NCBI RefSeq assembly: GCF_028618435.1
Contig: NZ_JAQISW010000001.1
Span: forward strand, 124,001-188,000
Direction of reading: 5' to 3'
DNA length: 64,000 nucleotides
Origin: Bartonella sp. MM73XJBT.G
GTDB taxonomy: Bacteria > Pseudomonadota > Alphaproteobacteria > Rhizobiales > Rhizobiaceae
Part shown: piece by piece, positions 32,804 through 42,827 of the stretch
How positions within the stretch are numbered: position 1 is the first letter of the stretch
Layout of the letters: every line of letters begins with the position of its first letter
The notes under the pieces: model-generated
The model's database searches: none
Told to the model about the DNA's origin: nothing
Seen by the model: only the letters and a program-made list of their open reading frames with translations
Position numbers and translations under genes: made by a program

Positions 32804-35800
32804 TTACTCTTCTTTATGAAAACCAATTGACCATTCCCACAACCTTGCCAAATGATCGTAATCACCTTCATATCGTTTTTCTAAGGGAATAGCATGTGAG
32901 AGATAGCCTTGTTGTGGATTTTGATAATACGTTATAAGGGCGATAAGATTTTTCCATGCGATTTCACCAAGATCAACTGCACTGAGGTAAGTTTTTTTCT
33001 CTTTTTTCTTTAAAAGAATAGATTGGGATTTAATTTCACCTTTTCCGTTCAGGGGAACGTAAAACAAACTTGAGGGAGTAAGATCTTGAAAATCTGGAAA
33101 TGCTCCTTCCATCAGCAAAGCTGCTTCTAAAGCTAATTGTGGAAATAATAATTCACGAACTTGTTTTGATGAAGGAGGGGTTCCTGTTTTAAAATCTATA
33201 ATTTCAATCGTTTTGTCTGGCAAAACATCAAGGCGATCAGCCCGTCCTGAAAGGGTTACTCCTGTTGTCCCTATCGGTATTTTTTGTGAGACCACTTCAG
33301 CATACCGCTTTCGCGGTCCTAAACTTTGTTCCCATTGAATTAGAAATGGAGCAAGATTTTCAAAACTGTTCCACCAAACTGTTTCAATATCGGGTGGAAA
33401 ATTGAATTTATCAAATTCTTTACGTCCAATAGAAAGCAGAACATTGAGTGCATTTGCAGCATTTGGATTTTTTATTTGTGTGCAAAAAGCAGCAAGAATA
33501 GCGTGATAAAGTATTCCACGCTCAGGTGCGCTAGGGTCATGAATCAACGCTTTAAGAGGTTTGAGTCGTAAGATTTTTTTGGCATAAATAGTATAAGGAT
33601 CATACCGCAATGTTTCTATTTCAGTGACTGAAAAATGATGCGGACGCATATCAAGAGGTGGTACAGGACAAGGACGTTTCACTTCAGAATTTACGCTTGT
33701 ATAATCAAGCATCTTGCTCCAATAGAGGAGTATTTCACCGCGTGCACGAATTTTTTTCCAAACCTGTTTTCCTACAACCGTTTCTATACGTTGTAGCCAG
33801 CGTGAGGGAATAGAAGGGGTATGATTAACCCGCAACGCGCGACTCATAATCACTTTATCCATTCCCATAGCCCATTGAAAATCATGCGCAGAAAGACCAA
33901 TACGCTGCTCTGGTGGTTCCAGAGTTAACATCATTTTCATCGGTCGCGATAAAAAAGCATCATTTCGGGTTGATATCGGCCATGAACCTTCATTAAGACC
34001 GCCGATGACCACTGTATCAACCGTTTGCAAACGCGATTCCAAAGTACCCCAGATGAATAAACGTGGATGTCCTCCAGGTGAAGGTATGACGGAACGCGTT
34101 GCGATCAATGCAGAAAACATAGCGGGCCATTCGCTCAGATGAAATGTTAATCCTGATTGATCACTGACCAATTCACGCAAAAAATTTGATAGGGCTTGTC
34201 CTGCTTCGTATTGATAAAGATGGGCAAGAGAATTATCCTCATTGCGACCAAAATTTTCAAAAACCTCAACAGTTGCTATCACAGCTTCATTGACGGTGCA
34301 TTCTTTCTCTTGTTTCATGAGAGAGGTTAAAGGTTCAACAGCTTTCTTTAAAAGATGACACAGAAAACGTGCTTCTTCAAACTTCTGCTGATCAAGGGCA
34401 TTCATTTCAGAATGATCATGGGAATATGTTTCAATCCATTTTTCAAGGAATTGATCACATTCAAAAAGATTGATGCGCCCTGTATTTCCTCGAAGTACAA
34501 AAAGTTCAAAATTTTCTGCCAGTTCGCGTAAGCGATGACGGTTTTGTTGGAGTGTTGTCAGTGGATGTTTAAGAAGAGAAAGAAAAACAATGGGATCATC
34601 AGGTTGCAAAACATTTTCTAAGATCAGTCGCAAAAGCGTTACAGGCAATGTTTGTGCAAGTGGTATTCCTCCTGAATCATTTGCTTCAATACCAAATCGC
34701 TGTAATTCTGCAGCAACACGGCGGGCTAAATTACGGTCATTTGTAATAAGGGCTGCGGTTTTTTTGGGGTTTTCAATAGCTTTTCGTAAAGCGACAGCGA
34801 TAGCCAGAGCTTCCTCACGTTCATTTATAGCTTCAATAAATGACCAATCTGCACAAAGTTCTTCATAATCATCACGAACAATTTGTATCCATTTGTCCGT
34901 CGTAGAAGCTGGTCGGAATACTTCTGATAAAAGCGCCATTCGCCTTTTCTTTATTGTGCTCTGTTGGCCAATTTCACAAACATGATCACGTTGATACTCC
35001 ATGAGAGTTAGAAGTTTTTTTAAATGATATTGAGGATGGCTAAAAATATTTTCTGCATGATCAAAAGAAACACACGCTGTTTTTTCTTTATTGCTTGCGC
35101 CAAGTGCATTCCATTGTTCTTCATCCATATGAAAATCAAGACCCGGAAGAACAACAGCTCCTTTTGGTAGAGAGGCTATAACTTTTAAAAGATGAGAAAC
35201 TGCGGGCATAGAACCTGACACACCAGCCGCAATGATCGGTTTATCAGATTGTGCGCGTCGTAAAGTCTCTGCATGCATTTTAAGTGCTTGATTACGCCAT
35301 TCAGCGGGATTGCTCCGTTTTCTTTCTTTTAAGATTTGCGGCCAATTTTTTGTCACAATCGTTAAAAAATCGAGCGTTATTTGCCACCATTCAGCGACCA
35401 TATCAGGGGCAATATCTTTAAGTTTTGACCAGTCTGCTCCTTCTGTTTCAATTTCATCCATCAAATGTGCTAAATCTTGAGCAAGCCAAAGTGCATCGGC
35501 ACTATGAGCCGGAATAAGCACATCTTCCGTACCAAACATGGCACGCAGATGCGCAGGCAAATTTTCACGCCATGGACGAATAAGACGCGCTAAAAATAGC
35601 AGGCGTTCACTTTCTCCAATGGGTGGATCGAGAGCGCTGGTATGATTTTCAACAAAAAGAAAACTATCTTCATCGAGATCTCCTAGAGCACGAATGGTTG
35701 GCAAGAAAGTTGATTGTGTATCGCTTCTTTCAACAAAGGCTAAGCGCAAAGCGCGAGCCGCACGACGTGTCGGAACATAAATAAGGCTATCGGCAAGAGC

Positions 35801-35923
35801 CGTTTGAATATCTCCATCAGAAGCAAAATTATCAATAAGGGTACCAGAGAGCAATGCATCAACAAAGTGAGGCAAAAAAGCTGTTCCAGAAGAAATAGAA
35901 AAGACATGTGGTTTATAGGTCAT
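32804..35923 (-). CDS. addB: Double-strand break repair protein AddB
   Basis: A 1039-residue AddB of the alphaproteobacterial family. The N-terminal helicase-like region (LIYVPTRRAARALRLAF near residue 50) has no GKT Walker A loop, in keeping with a structural helicase-like domain. LINDRN-like and GGLNEGSWP segments follow in the middle. The C-terminal nuclease has VTLSGRADRLDVLPD and IIDFKTGTPPSSKQ (~895-915), with the QLALEAALL helix after it. The DxK residues are intact, so both AddA and AddB nucleases look active. First gene of the addB-addA unit. Confidence 0.95.
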   Translation of the reverse strand: MTYKPHVFSISSGTAFLPHFVDALLSGTLIDNFASDGDIQTALADSLIYVPTRRAARALRLAFVERSDTQSTFLPTIRALGDLDEDSFLFVENHTSALDPPIGESERLLFLARLIRPWRENLPAHLRAMFGTEDVLIPAHSADALWLAQDLAHLMDEIETEGADWSKLKDIAPDMVAEWWQITLDFLTIVTKNWPQILKERKRSNPAEWRNQALKMHAETLRRAQSDKPIIAAGVSGSMPAVSHLLKVIASLPKGAVVLPGLDFHMDEEQWNALGASNKEKTACVSFDHAENIFSHPQYHLKKLLTLMEYQRDHVCEIGQQSTIKKRRMALLSEVFRPASTTDKWIQIVRDDYEELCADWSFIEAINEREEALAIAVALRKAIENPKKTAALITNDRNLARRVAAELQRFGIEANDSGGIPLAQTLPVTLLRLILENVLQPDDPIVFLSLLKHPLTTLQQNRHRLRELAENFELFVLRGNTGRINLFECDQFLEKWIETYSHDHSEMNALDQQKFEEARFLCHLLKKAVEPLTSLMKQEKECTVNEAVIATVEVFENFGRNEDNSLAHLYQYEAGQALSNFLRELVSDQSGLTFHLSEWPAMFSALIATRSVIPSPGGHPRLFIWGTLESRLQTVDTVVIGGLNEGSWPISTRNDAFLSRPMKMMLTLEPPEQRIGLSAHDFQWAMGMDKVIMSRALRVNHTPSIPSRWLQRIETVVGKQVWKKIRARGEILLYWSKMLDYTSVNSEVKRPCPVPPLDMRPHHFSVTEIETLRYDPYTIYAKKILRLKPLKALIHDPSAPERGILYHAILAAFCTQIKNPNAANALNVLLSIGRKEFDKFNFPPDIETVWWNSFENLAPFLIQWEQSLGPRKRYAEVVSQKIPIGTTGVTLSGRADRLDVLPDKTIEIIDFKTGTPPSSKQVRELLFPQLALEAALLMEGAFPDFQDLTPSSLFYVPLNGKGEIKSQSILLKKKEKKTYLSAVDLGEIAWKNLIALITYYQNPQQGYLSHAIPLEKRYEGDYDHLARLWEWSIGFHKEE

Positions 35924-36220
35924 ATAATATCATATTTGGGATAACAAATTCCATCTTATTGATTATTTGTATTATTTTGACTGTATACTATTCTCATACA
36001 AGGAAAAACTATATTTATACAGGAAATTTTCAGCTTAGATTAAAAAAGATTGAAAGACACTCAATATCTTAAGCTATCGTGAAAAAATATATCAAAGTTT
36101 TTTTGATATGTTTCAACAAAGAATTGCCGACAGCTTGTTTTCTAAATCACATAAGCACTATAAAAAAATATTAAATTTATTACTCTTTTTATATAATAAA
36201 ATCTGAAAATGTTCTTTATA
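35924..36220. other. Gap between addB and prfC
   Basis: About 300 bp of AT-rich DNA downstream of prfC and upstream of addB (both on the minus strand). No gene, repeat copy or strong terminator seen; the addB promoter is expected here. Confidence 0.5.
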
Positions 36221-37795
36221 TTAAGTGCGCATTTGATAATCTTTAACAGCAGAAAATTTTATTTTAGGAGCTCTTTCTGCCTCATAATTTAATGAAAAAT
36301 GGTTCTCTGCTAAAAAAACTGGCTCACCCTCTAAATCATACGCAATAGCGGAGCGGTGATTGGTCAGAAATTTTTGCAACTCATCTTTATTCTCTGCCGA
36401 AATCCAACGGCATATATTAAAACGTGCTGGTTCAAAATTGACGGGCAAACCATATTCTATTTTAAGCCGTTCTTTGAGAACATCAATCTGCAAAGCACCA
36501 ATCACACCAATCAACGAGGGTGACCCATCATCAGGAATAAATAATTGAACAACCCCTTCTTCAGCCATTTGTTGCAAAGCCTCTTTAAGCTTTTTTGCTT
36601 TCATTGGATCGCCCAAACTAACACGACGCAAAATTTCCGGTGCAAAATTGGGCACTCCCTTAAAGAGGATTTCTTCTCCTTCTGTCAAGGTATCACCTAT
36701 ACGTAATGTGCCATGATTAGGAATTCCTACAATATCACCAGCATAGGCTTGATCAGCAATTTGCCGTGAACGCGCAAAGAAAAATTGTGGTGCTGAAAGT
36801 GTCATTGGTTTTCCTGTTCGGACTAACTTTGTCTTCATGCCACGTTCAAGTGTTCCAGAACAGACCCGAAAAAATGCAATACGATCACGGTGATTAGGGT
36901 CCATATTCGCTTGAATTTTAAAAACAAACCCTGTCATTTTAGCTTCCGTTGCAACAATATTGCGTTGATCTGCATCCTGATCACGAGGACTTTGACCAAA
37001 ATCAACAAGCGCATTAATCAAATCACGAACACCAAAATTTCGTAAAGCCGAACCAAAATAAACCGGTGTCATATGCCCTTCTCGGAAAGATTGAAGATCA
37101 AAATTTTTGCAAGCACTTCGTGCAAGTTCTACACCTTCGATAAAATGTGAACGCTGATACTCAGGAAGCAGATTTGCAACCTCATCAAGCTTAGAAACTG
37201 TTTGTTGTGTTACTTCATCATCTTTTTGACGAAATCTATTATGATGAAGATCAAATGTTCCTACAAAATCTTTTCCCGTACCAATCGGCCAAGTTATTGG
37301 TGCAGTATCAAGGGCAAGCTTTTCTTCAATCTCATCTAAAAGCTCTATAGGATCACGTGCCTCACGATCCATCTTGTTGATAAAAGTCACTATAGGAATA
37401 TCCCGCATGCGACACACTTCAAATAATTTCAGTGTTCTAGGTTCAATTCCGCGTGCACCATCCAGCACCATAATAGCACTATCAACGGCTGTAAGAGTAC
37501 GATAAGTATCGTCAGCAAAATCCTCGTGGCCTGGAGTGTCTAACAGATTAAAAATATGGTCTGCATATTCAAATGTCATCACCGATGTTACAACTGAAAT
37601 ACCCCGATCACGTTCAATATGCATCCAATCAGAACGGGTTTGAATACGGTCTTTTTTCGCTTTTACCTCACCAGCAAGCTGAATAGCTCCACCAAATAAT
37701 AACAGCTTTTCTGTTAGTGTTGTTTTCCCCGCATCTGGATGGGCGATAATTGCAAATGTGCGACGCCGTTTTACTTCTTGCACACACTTTTCCAT
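36221..37795 (-). CDS. prfC: Peptide chain release factor 3
   Basis: A 524-residue RF3, a translational GTPase that recycles RF1/RF2 from the ribosome after termination. G1 is AIIAHPDAGKTTLTEKLL (~14-31), switch II DTPGHEDFADDTYRTL, and G4 TFINKMDREARDP. The RF3-specific C-terminal domain includes FEPARFNICRWI. RF3 is patchily distributed and absent from many reduced alphaproteobacteria, so its retention is notable. Its ATG overlaps the lysS stop by one base (TAATG), so translation of the two is coupled. Confidence 0.96.
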   Translation of the reverse strand: MEKCVQEVKRRRTFAIIAHPDAGKTTLTEKLLLFGGAIQLAGEVKAKKDRIQTRSDWMHIERDRGISVVTSVMTFEYADHIFNLLDTPGHEDFADDTYRTLTAVDSAIMVLDGARGIEPRTLKLFEVCRMRDIPIVTFINKMDREARDPIELLDEIEEKLALDTAPITWPIGTGKDFVGTFDLHHNRFRQKDDEVTQQTVSKLDEVANLLPEYQRSHFIEGVELARSACKNFDLQSFREGHMTPVYFGSALRNFGVRDLINALVDFGQSPRDQDADQRNIVATEAKMTGFVFKIQANMDPNHRDRIAFFRVCSGTLERGMKTKLVRTGKPMTLSAPQFFFARSRQIADQAYAGDIVGIPNHGTLRIGDTLTEGEEILFKGVPNFAPEILRRVSLGDPMKAKKLKEALQQMAEEGVVQLFIPDDGSPSLIGVIGALQIDVLKERLKIEYGLPVNFEPARFNICRWISAENKDELQKFLTNHRSAIAYDLEGEPVFLAENHFSLNYEAERAPKIKFSAVKDYQMRT

Positions 37796-39456
37796 TATTC
37801 CCCCACAGGTCGCGCAAGCGCTTCAGCAATCAATGCACGCATTTCATTAATCCCATACAAAGCAATAAATGATCCCAATCGTGGTCCTCTTTCTTGCCCT
37901 AAAAGAACTTCATAGATCATTTGAAAAAAGACATTTGAAACACCAGGCCCCCCTTCAGGGCTTTTTTTATTATGATCTTGATAGCGTTCTATTAAACGTG
38001 CAACATCAAGAAGTGCATTTTGAATCATATTGCTATCAGCAGTTTTAGGCAAACTGGCTAATTTTGCATCAATTTGCGCTAATGTTGCGCGTTCATTATC
38101 ATCTGCCATTCGAAATTTTTTGTTAGGTTTAACAAAAACATCAAAATATTTCAGAGCAAATTGCACTAATTGATCAAGTTCTGGATAAGTTTGTGCATTG
38201 GCTCCTTGAGCATAGCGAGAAATAAACCCCCAGAGAACCTCTTTATTTTCTGCATTTGAAGCACTTACTAAATTCAACAGAAGGGCAAAGGGTACCGGTA
38301 AATCAACCTGTGGAGGACAACCATTATGGATATGCCATACTGGATTATTAAGCCGTTCTTGCCAACTTTGACGACCATAGGCTGAAAGATGTGCATAATA
38401 CTCATCCACAACTTTGGGAATAACATCAAAATAAAGCCTTTTGGCTGTTTTGGGCTTTGAAAACATATAAAGCCCTAAGCTCTCCGTTGGGGCGTAAGTA
38501 AGCCATTCATCAATGGTTAAACCATTTCCCTTGGATTTGGAAATTTTCTGACCCTTTTCATCCAAAAAGAGCTCATAGTTAAATCCTTCTGGAGGCTTCC
38601 CACCCAATACTTTACAAATTTTAGAAGAAAGATTTGTGGAATCGATAAGATCTTTTCCTGCCATTTCATAATCAATGCCAAGCGCTGTCCAACGCATTGC
38701 CCAATCCACCTTCCACTGACACTTGACCTTGCCCCCTGTAACCTCCGTTTCTATAGTTTCTCCTGTTTCAGGTTCGATATAAGCAACCGTTCCTTTTTCA
38801 ACATTACGCGCAATCATCGGTACTTGTAATACTTTTCCAGAAAAGGGAGAAATCGGTAAAAAGAGAGAATAAGTTGCTTGTCGTTCTTCACCCAACGTTG
38901 GTAAAATAATTGCCATCACCTTGTCATAACAGGCAAGGATTTTTAAAAGTGTTTCATCAAAACGACCGGAACTGTAATAATCCGTAGCACTTGCAAATTC
39001 ATAATCAAAACCAAAACGATCAAGAAAAGCCCGTAAACGTGCATTATTTGCCGCTCCAAAAGAAGGATAGTCATCTCCAAAAGGATCAGGGACACAACTC
39101 AACGGTTGACCAAGATAGCTTTCCATCTTCTCACGATCAGGTACATTATCTGGAACCTTGCGCAAACCATCCATATCATCAGAAAAACAAAGCAATTTTG
39201 TTTTCACTTTATTCTCTGTGAGAATATGAAAAGCATGACGCACCATAGTGGTACGCGCTACCTCCCCAAAAGTGCCAATATGCGGCAAACCAGAAGGTCC
39301 ATAGCCCGTTTCAAATATTATACTTTCTGGATAACCTGTTTTTTCATAGCGTTTGATAATCTTACGTGCTTCTTCAAAGGGCCAAGCTCTCGATTGAGAA
39401 GCTGCATCTCTTAATTCTGGCGTAAGGCTAAGGGCATCACACTGATCACGCATCAT
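37795..39456 (-). CDS. lysS: Lysyl-tRNA synthetase, class I
   Basis: A 553-residue class I LysRS, the archaeal-type enzyme found in most alphaproteobacteria in place of the class II enzyme. The class I signatures are [17 protein letters not shown] (HIGH motif, ~47-63) and [11 protein letters not shown] (KMSKS motif, ~300). The FETGYGPSG and [14 protein letters not shown] segments are typical. It charges tRNA-Lys in the cytoplasm. The first two codons are both ATG, so residue 1 may be either. It precedes prfC with a one-base overlap, a small translation-related operon. Confidence 0.96.
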   Translation of the reverse strand: MMRDQCDALSLTPELRDAASQSRAWPFEEARKIIKRYEKTGYPESIIFETGYGPSGLPHIGTFGEVARTTMVRHAFHILTENKVKTKLLCFSDDMDGLRKVPDNVPDREKMESYLGQPLSCVPDPFGDDYPSFGAANNARLRAFLDRFGFDYEFASATDYYSSGRFDETLLKILACYDKVMAIILPTLGEERQATYSLFLPISPFSGKVLQVPMIARNVEKGTVAYIEPETGETIETEVTGGKVKCQWKVDWAMRWTALGIDYEMAGKDLIDSTNLSSKICKVLGGKPPEGFNYELFLDEKGQKISKSKGNGLTIDEWLTYAPTESLGLYMFSKPKTAKRLYFDVIPKVVDEYYAHLSAYGRQSWQERLNNPVWHIHNGCPPQVDLPVPFALLLNLVSASNAENKEVLWGFISRYAQGANAQTYPELDQLVQFALKYFDVFVKPNKKFRMADDNERATLAQIDAKLASLPKTADSNMIQNALLDVARLIERYQDHNKKSPEGGPGVSNVFFQMIYEVLLGQERGPRLGSFIALYGINEMRALIAEALARPVGE

Positions 39457-39593
39457 TATCTTTATCCTAAAAATTATATTCTTTTCAAATTAGGGTGTAT
39501 GGTTCTTGAATTTATTCGTCAATAATAGCAAGCAAAAATTTGGAAATTTCTTTATACTCACAATATAAAAACAAACCGCGCTGTAAACATATT

Positions 39594-39809
39594 TTATTTT
39601 GATAAAAATAAAAAACATTCAATATTATAAAGCAAAAGTATCTTGTTTTGCTTATCAAAGCTTTCATTGCTCTTATCATGAGGCGCGCTTATTATACTGA
39701 TGAGTGGACCAACATCATCACAAACTTTGCTCCCTAATGTTGCTACAATTCTTGGCGCTTGAGATGATTCATAAAAGATATGCCTTTCTTGTACAGTTTT
39801 TATCCACAT
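39594..39809 (-). pseudogene. Remnant frame inside repeat copy B
   Basis: A 71-residue frame starting at ATG 39809 without a clear ribosome binding site. Its middle (IFYESSQAPRIVATLGSKV) lies in DNA that is also found, broken by stops, in copies A, D and E, where the same frame gives YESSQELRAVVTPTS (A) and SQGKNYYDTGS (E). This suggests a fragment of a gene once present in several copies. The last 20 residues are AT-rich noise. No family recognised. Confidence 0.3.
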
Positions 39810-39900
39810 GACTCATCAGCTTATAATGTGCAAAAAAATGATTTTGATTGATTCTATATGAGAGACATTTGAAATGAGAAAATTTTAGAGTCTTCAAGAT
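39600..39900 (-). repeat. Degenerate dispersed repeat, copy B
   Basis: The best-preserved copy read by eye. On the reverse strand it has TTCTCATTTCAAATGTCTC, ATAGAATCAATCAAAA, TTTGCACATTATAAGC, TGTGGATAAAAACTGTACAAG, TATGAATCATCTCAAG (reverse complement near 39,755-39,775) and AGCAAAGTTTGTGATGATG, which align in order with copy D and, in part, with A, C and E. Confidence 0.6.
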
Positions 39901-40072
39901 TTTAATTCAATAGAAAAAAGATAAATTATCATATAAAACAATATGATAAATCATAAAAATGAAATCTCTAATAGTGAACGAAAGAACTGTAAAAAACTAA
40001 TAGACAAAAATACTTCAATAAATTGTTTCATACAAAAGCACTGCCCCACATGATACTTGTCAAAAAAATCTT

Positions 40073-41308
40073 TTATTTCTTTTCTTTATCACCTTGATGC
40101 TGCATGGCTAATGTACGTAAACGCAGAGCATTTAATTTAATAAAACCCGTTGCATCTTTTTGATTATAAGCGCCTTTATCATCCTCGAAGGTTACTAACT
40201 CACTCGAATAAAGCGACTTTTTACTTTGGCGTCCTTCAACAATCACATTTCCTTTATAGAGCTTTAATGTAACTTCACCTTCAACATGTTCTTGAGATAA
40301 ATCAATCGCTGCCTGCAACATCTTGCGTTCAGGTGAAAACCAAAAGCCATAATAAATGAGTTCTGCATAACGTGGCATCAATTCATCTTTTAAATGAGCT
40401 GCACCACGATCTAACGTTAAAGATTCCATAGCCCTATGTGCTGTCAAAAGAATGGTCCCCCCTGGGGTTTCATAAATACCCCGTGACTTCATACCGACAA
40501 AGCGATTTTCTACTAAATCTAACCGACCAATACCATTATTGCGCCCATAATGATTTAATTCTGTAAGTAAAGTTGCAGGCGATAAATTTTCTCCATTGAT
40601 TGAAACAGCATCGCCTTTTTTAAAACCAAGCGTGATTCTGGTTGCTTGATCGGGAGCATCTTCCGGCGAAAGAGTACGCATATGGACATATTCAGGAGCA
40701 GAAAGTGCTGGATTCTCCAATATCTTTCCTTCTGATGAGGAATGCAATAAATTTGCATCCACTGAAAAAGGTGCTTCACCTTGCTTATCTTTTTCTACAG
40801 GAATTTGATATGTACGTGCAAATTCAATTAGATCTGTCCGACTCTTAAAATCCCAATCACGCCATGGAGCAATAATCTTTATATCGGGATTAAGTGCATA
40901 AGCGGAAAGCTCAAAGCGTACCTGATCATTGCCTTTTCCTGTCGCTCCATGAGCAATTGCATCTGCTCCTGTTTCCTTAGCAATTTCAATTAAACGTTTT
41001 GAAATAAGTGGACGTGCAATTGATGTTCCTAAAAGATAACTCCCCTCATAAACCGTATTGGCTCGAAACATCGGAAAGACAAAATCACGCACAAATTCTT
41101 CACGCAAATCTTCAATATAGATTTCTTTAACACCTAACGTTTCAGCTTTATGACGAGCAAACTCTAGCTCTTCTCCCTGCCCTAAATCTGCTGTAAAAGT
41201 TACAACTTCAACGCCTAGTTTAGTTTGCAACCATTTGAGAATAATTGACGTATCCAGCCCCCCTGAATAAGCTAAAACAACTTTTCTAGTATTTTGCCAC
41301 TTTTTCAT
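40073..41308 (-). CDS. argG: Argininosuccinate synthase
   Basis: A 411-residue ArgG that condenses citrulline and aspartate with ATP to argininosuccinate, the penultimate step of arginine synthesis. The ATP pyrophosphatase loop is [18 protein letters not shown] (~9-26). Further family blocks are [26 protein letters not shown] (~115-130) and the C-terminal [13 protein letters not shown]. No other arg genes are nearby, as is usual in Rhizobiales. The 172-bp divergent region with the LysE-type gene holds its promoter. Confidence 0.96.
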   Translation of the reverse strand: MKKWQNTRKVVLAYSGGLDTSIILKWLQTKLGVEVVTFTADLGQGEELEFARHKAETLGVKEIYIEDLREEFVRDFVFPMFRANTVYEGSYLLGTSIARPLISKRLIEIAKETGADAIAHGATGKGNDQVRFELSAYALNPDIKIIAPWRDWDFKSRTDLIEFARTYQIPVEKDKQGEAPFSVDANLLHSSSEGKILENPALSAPEYVHMRTLSPEDAPDQATRITLGFKKGDAVSINGENLSPATLLTELNHYGRNNGIGRLDLVENRFVGMKSRGIYETPGGTILLTAHRAMESLTLDRGAAHLKDELMPRYAELIYYGFWFSPERKMLQAAIDLSQEHVEGEVTLKLYKGNVIVEGRQSKKSLYSSELVTFEDDKGAYNQKDATGFIKLNALRLRTLAMQHQGDKEKK

Positions 41309-41480
41309 TTTAAAATCCCATGTGAGCTGCTTCTTTCATTTTTTCCTAAAAATTTAAACAATCTAAGAAGTATAAAAATAAATTTTTTCAAGCAACATTA
41401 AAAAGACTCAAAAAGCGTAAATAAGGGCGCTTCGGACGATAAATAGCGTGAACACTACTTAAAAATAAGAGGAGATTTAG

Positions 41481-42122
41481 GTGTCATTTCTACCGGAGTG
41501 GTCTATTATTGTACAATTTGCTTTAGCATCATTGATTTTAGCGCTTATCCCAGGACCAGACATGATGCTTTCCGTAGGAAGAACCATTACACAAAGCAAA
41601 AAAGCTGGAATTATGTGTGCCTTAGGAAGCGCAACAGGATTTGCTATTCAAGTTATTGCTGTAGCACTTGGCTTGTCAGCACTTATTTTTGCTGCGCCAC
41701 ACACTTTTGTTCTTCTGAAAATTGTTGGTGCCTTTTATCTTTTATGGTTTTCCTTCCAAGCTTTACGGAGAAAACCGACATTTTTCTTTGAACAAACACC
41801 TTCTAAATCTCAAAGCTCTAAACGTAACTATCTTGCTGGTATTGGAATTAATCTTCTCAATCCTAAAGTCATACTCTTTAACGCAACATTCTTACCACAA
41901 TTTATTAATGAGAATGATCCTATGGCAACACAAAAGTTACTTTTTTTAGGACTCTCTTACATTCCTATTTCTTTCCCTATTACAATTTCTGTTGTTTTTA
42001 CAGCGCATAAACTTACCAAAACCCTTAAACAAAACCCTCTTTATATTCGCTTTCTCGACTGGCTTATTGCTGGTACTTTTACCAGTTTTGCTCTCCATCT
42101 TCTTATCGTTACAAAAAATTGA
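41481..42122 (+). CDS. LysE/RhtB-family amino-acid exporter
   Basis: A 213-residue membrane protein of the LysE translocator family, which export amino acids or their analogues. The signature is in the first span: FALASLILALIPGPDMMLSVGRT (GPDxxx motif, ~22-30). Five to six hydrophobic segments follow, including ATGFAIQVIAVALGLSALIF and the conserved GIGINLLNPKVILFN. It begins with GTG 41481, preceded by AGAGGAG. Transcribed away from argG; an arginine-related substrate is possible but this is only positional. Confidence 0.9.
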   Translation: MSFLPEWSIIVQFALASLILALIPGPDMMLSVGRTITQSKKAGIMCALGSATGFAIQVIAVALGLSALIFAAPHTFVLLKIVGAFYLLWFSFQALRRKPTFFFEQTPSKSQSSKRNYLAGIGINLLNPKVILFNATFLPQFINENDPMATQKLLFLGLSYIPISFPITISVVFTAHKLTKTLKQNPLYIRFLDWLIAGTFTSFALHLLIVTKN

Positions 42123-42827
42123 TTTATAAGGTGTAATTTATCATTCTTAATTTAAATGAGAACTCTATATATTGTGAAACACTCTCATTTCAAATCTGTC
42201 TATATTGAATTAAAGAATAGCTTTATTCTCTTGTACATCACAAGAAAAGCTGGAATTGTCGTGTAGTTAAAAATTTTAATGCTCGTACCAACCTTACACA
42301 CCTAGTATGAAACCTAAAAATATGGATGGTATCATATATTTCACAGAAGCTTTTTTGCTATAGTTTTCACAGTCGTTGTCGTGAGATGGAGAGTACATTA
42401 AGAAATGCTTTTTTAAAAACATGTCAATGGGTAACAATGATATTTATGGTAAGAAGTATTTACATTTTAGACATGCCGTTTATATGTAAAGCGCAATCTT
42501 GCTAAAGAACGTAATAAACAAAAGCATCAGGAAATATATATCTCCACTCTTTAAAATTTATTACAGTCGATGCTTTTAAAAATCATAAAACCGAAGTAAA
42601 AAATGTGAAATGAGATGGAAATGAGTGGCTCTTGAAACTTTCCTTTAAATTAGGCCGCCTCTTCATTTCAGAGATTACGCAAACAGACTTTATACAATAT
42701 CTTTCCCCCTATTGAACCTATAAAGCGAAGACTATTCATCTTAATCCCTGTCTCATACATGCTTCTATATGAGGTTGTTGATTTACAGAAAAAAATTCAA
42801 ACTTTATAGCACTAAAAATTGCGTTAA
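42123..42827. other. Gap between the LysE-type gene and rlmN
   Basis: 705 bp between convergent genes. The left part carries repeat copy F; the right part (42,450-42,827) is AT-rich and shows no gene, hairpin or known element. Confidence 0.55.
42165..42440 (+). repeat. Degenerate dispersed repeat, copy F
   Basis: Begins with ACTCTCATTTCAAATCTGTC and TATATTGAAT (42181-42210). It continues to a CATATATTTCACAGAAGC block, TGCTATAGTTTTCACAGTCG and TTGTCGTGAGATGGAGAG, then ATTAAGAAATGCTTTTTT. The last blocks match copies D (TTGAGAAACGTTTCTT) and G (TATTTTCACGGACGCTGTCG). Same orientation as D and E. Confidence 0.5.

Larger units (their letters stand above)
39457..40072. other. Gap between argG and lysS
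   Basis: 616 bp between argG and lysS (both minus strand). It holds repeat copy B and the short frame at 39594-39809. A single perfect DnaA-box match (TTATCCACA, 39800-39808) also falls in copy B. No other gene is seen. Confidence 0.55.

Noticed and set aside
39800-39808. Perfect DnaA box TTATCCACA between argG and lysS as a second origin or DnaA-controlled site
   Set aside because: It is a single box inside a degenerate repeat copy, with no companion boxes; copies C and D differ at this point. Chance or repeat inheritance is more likely.
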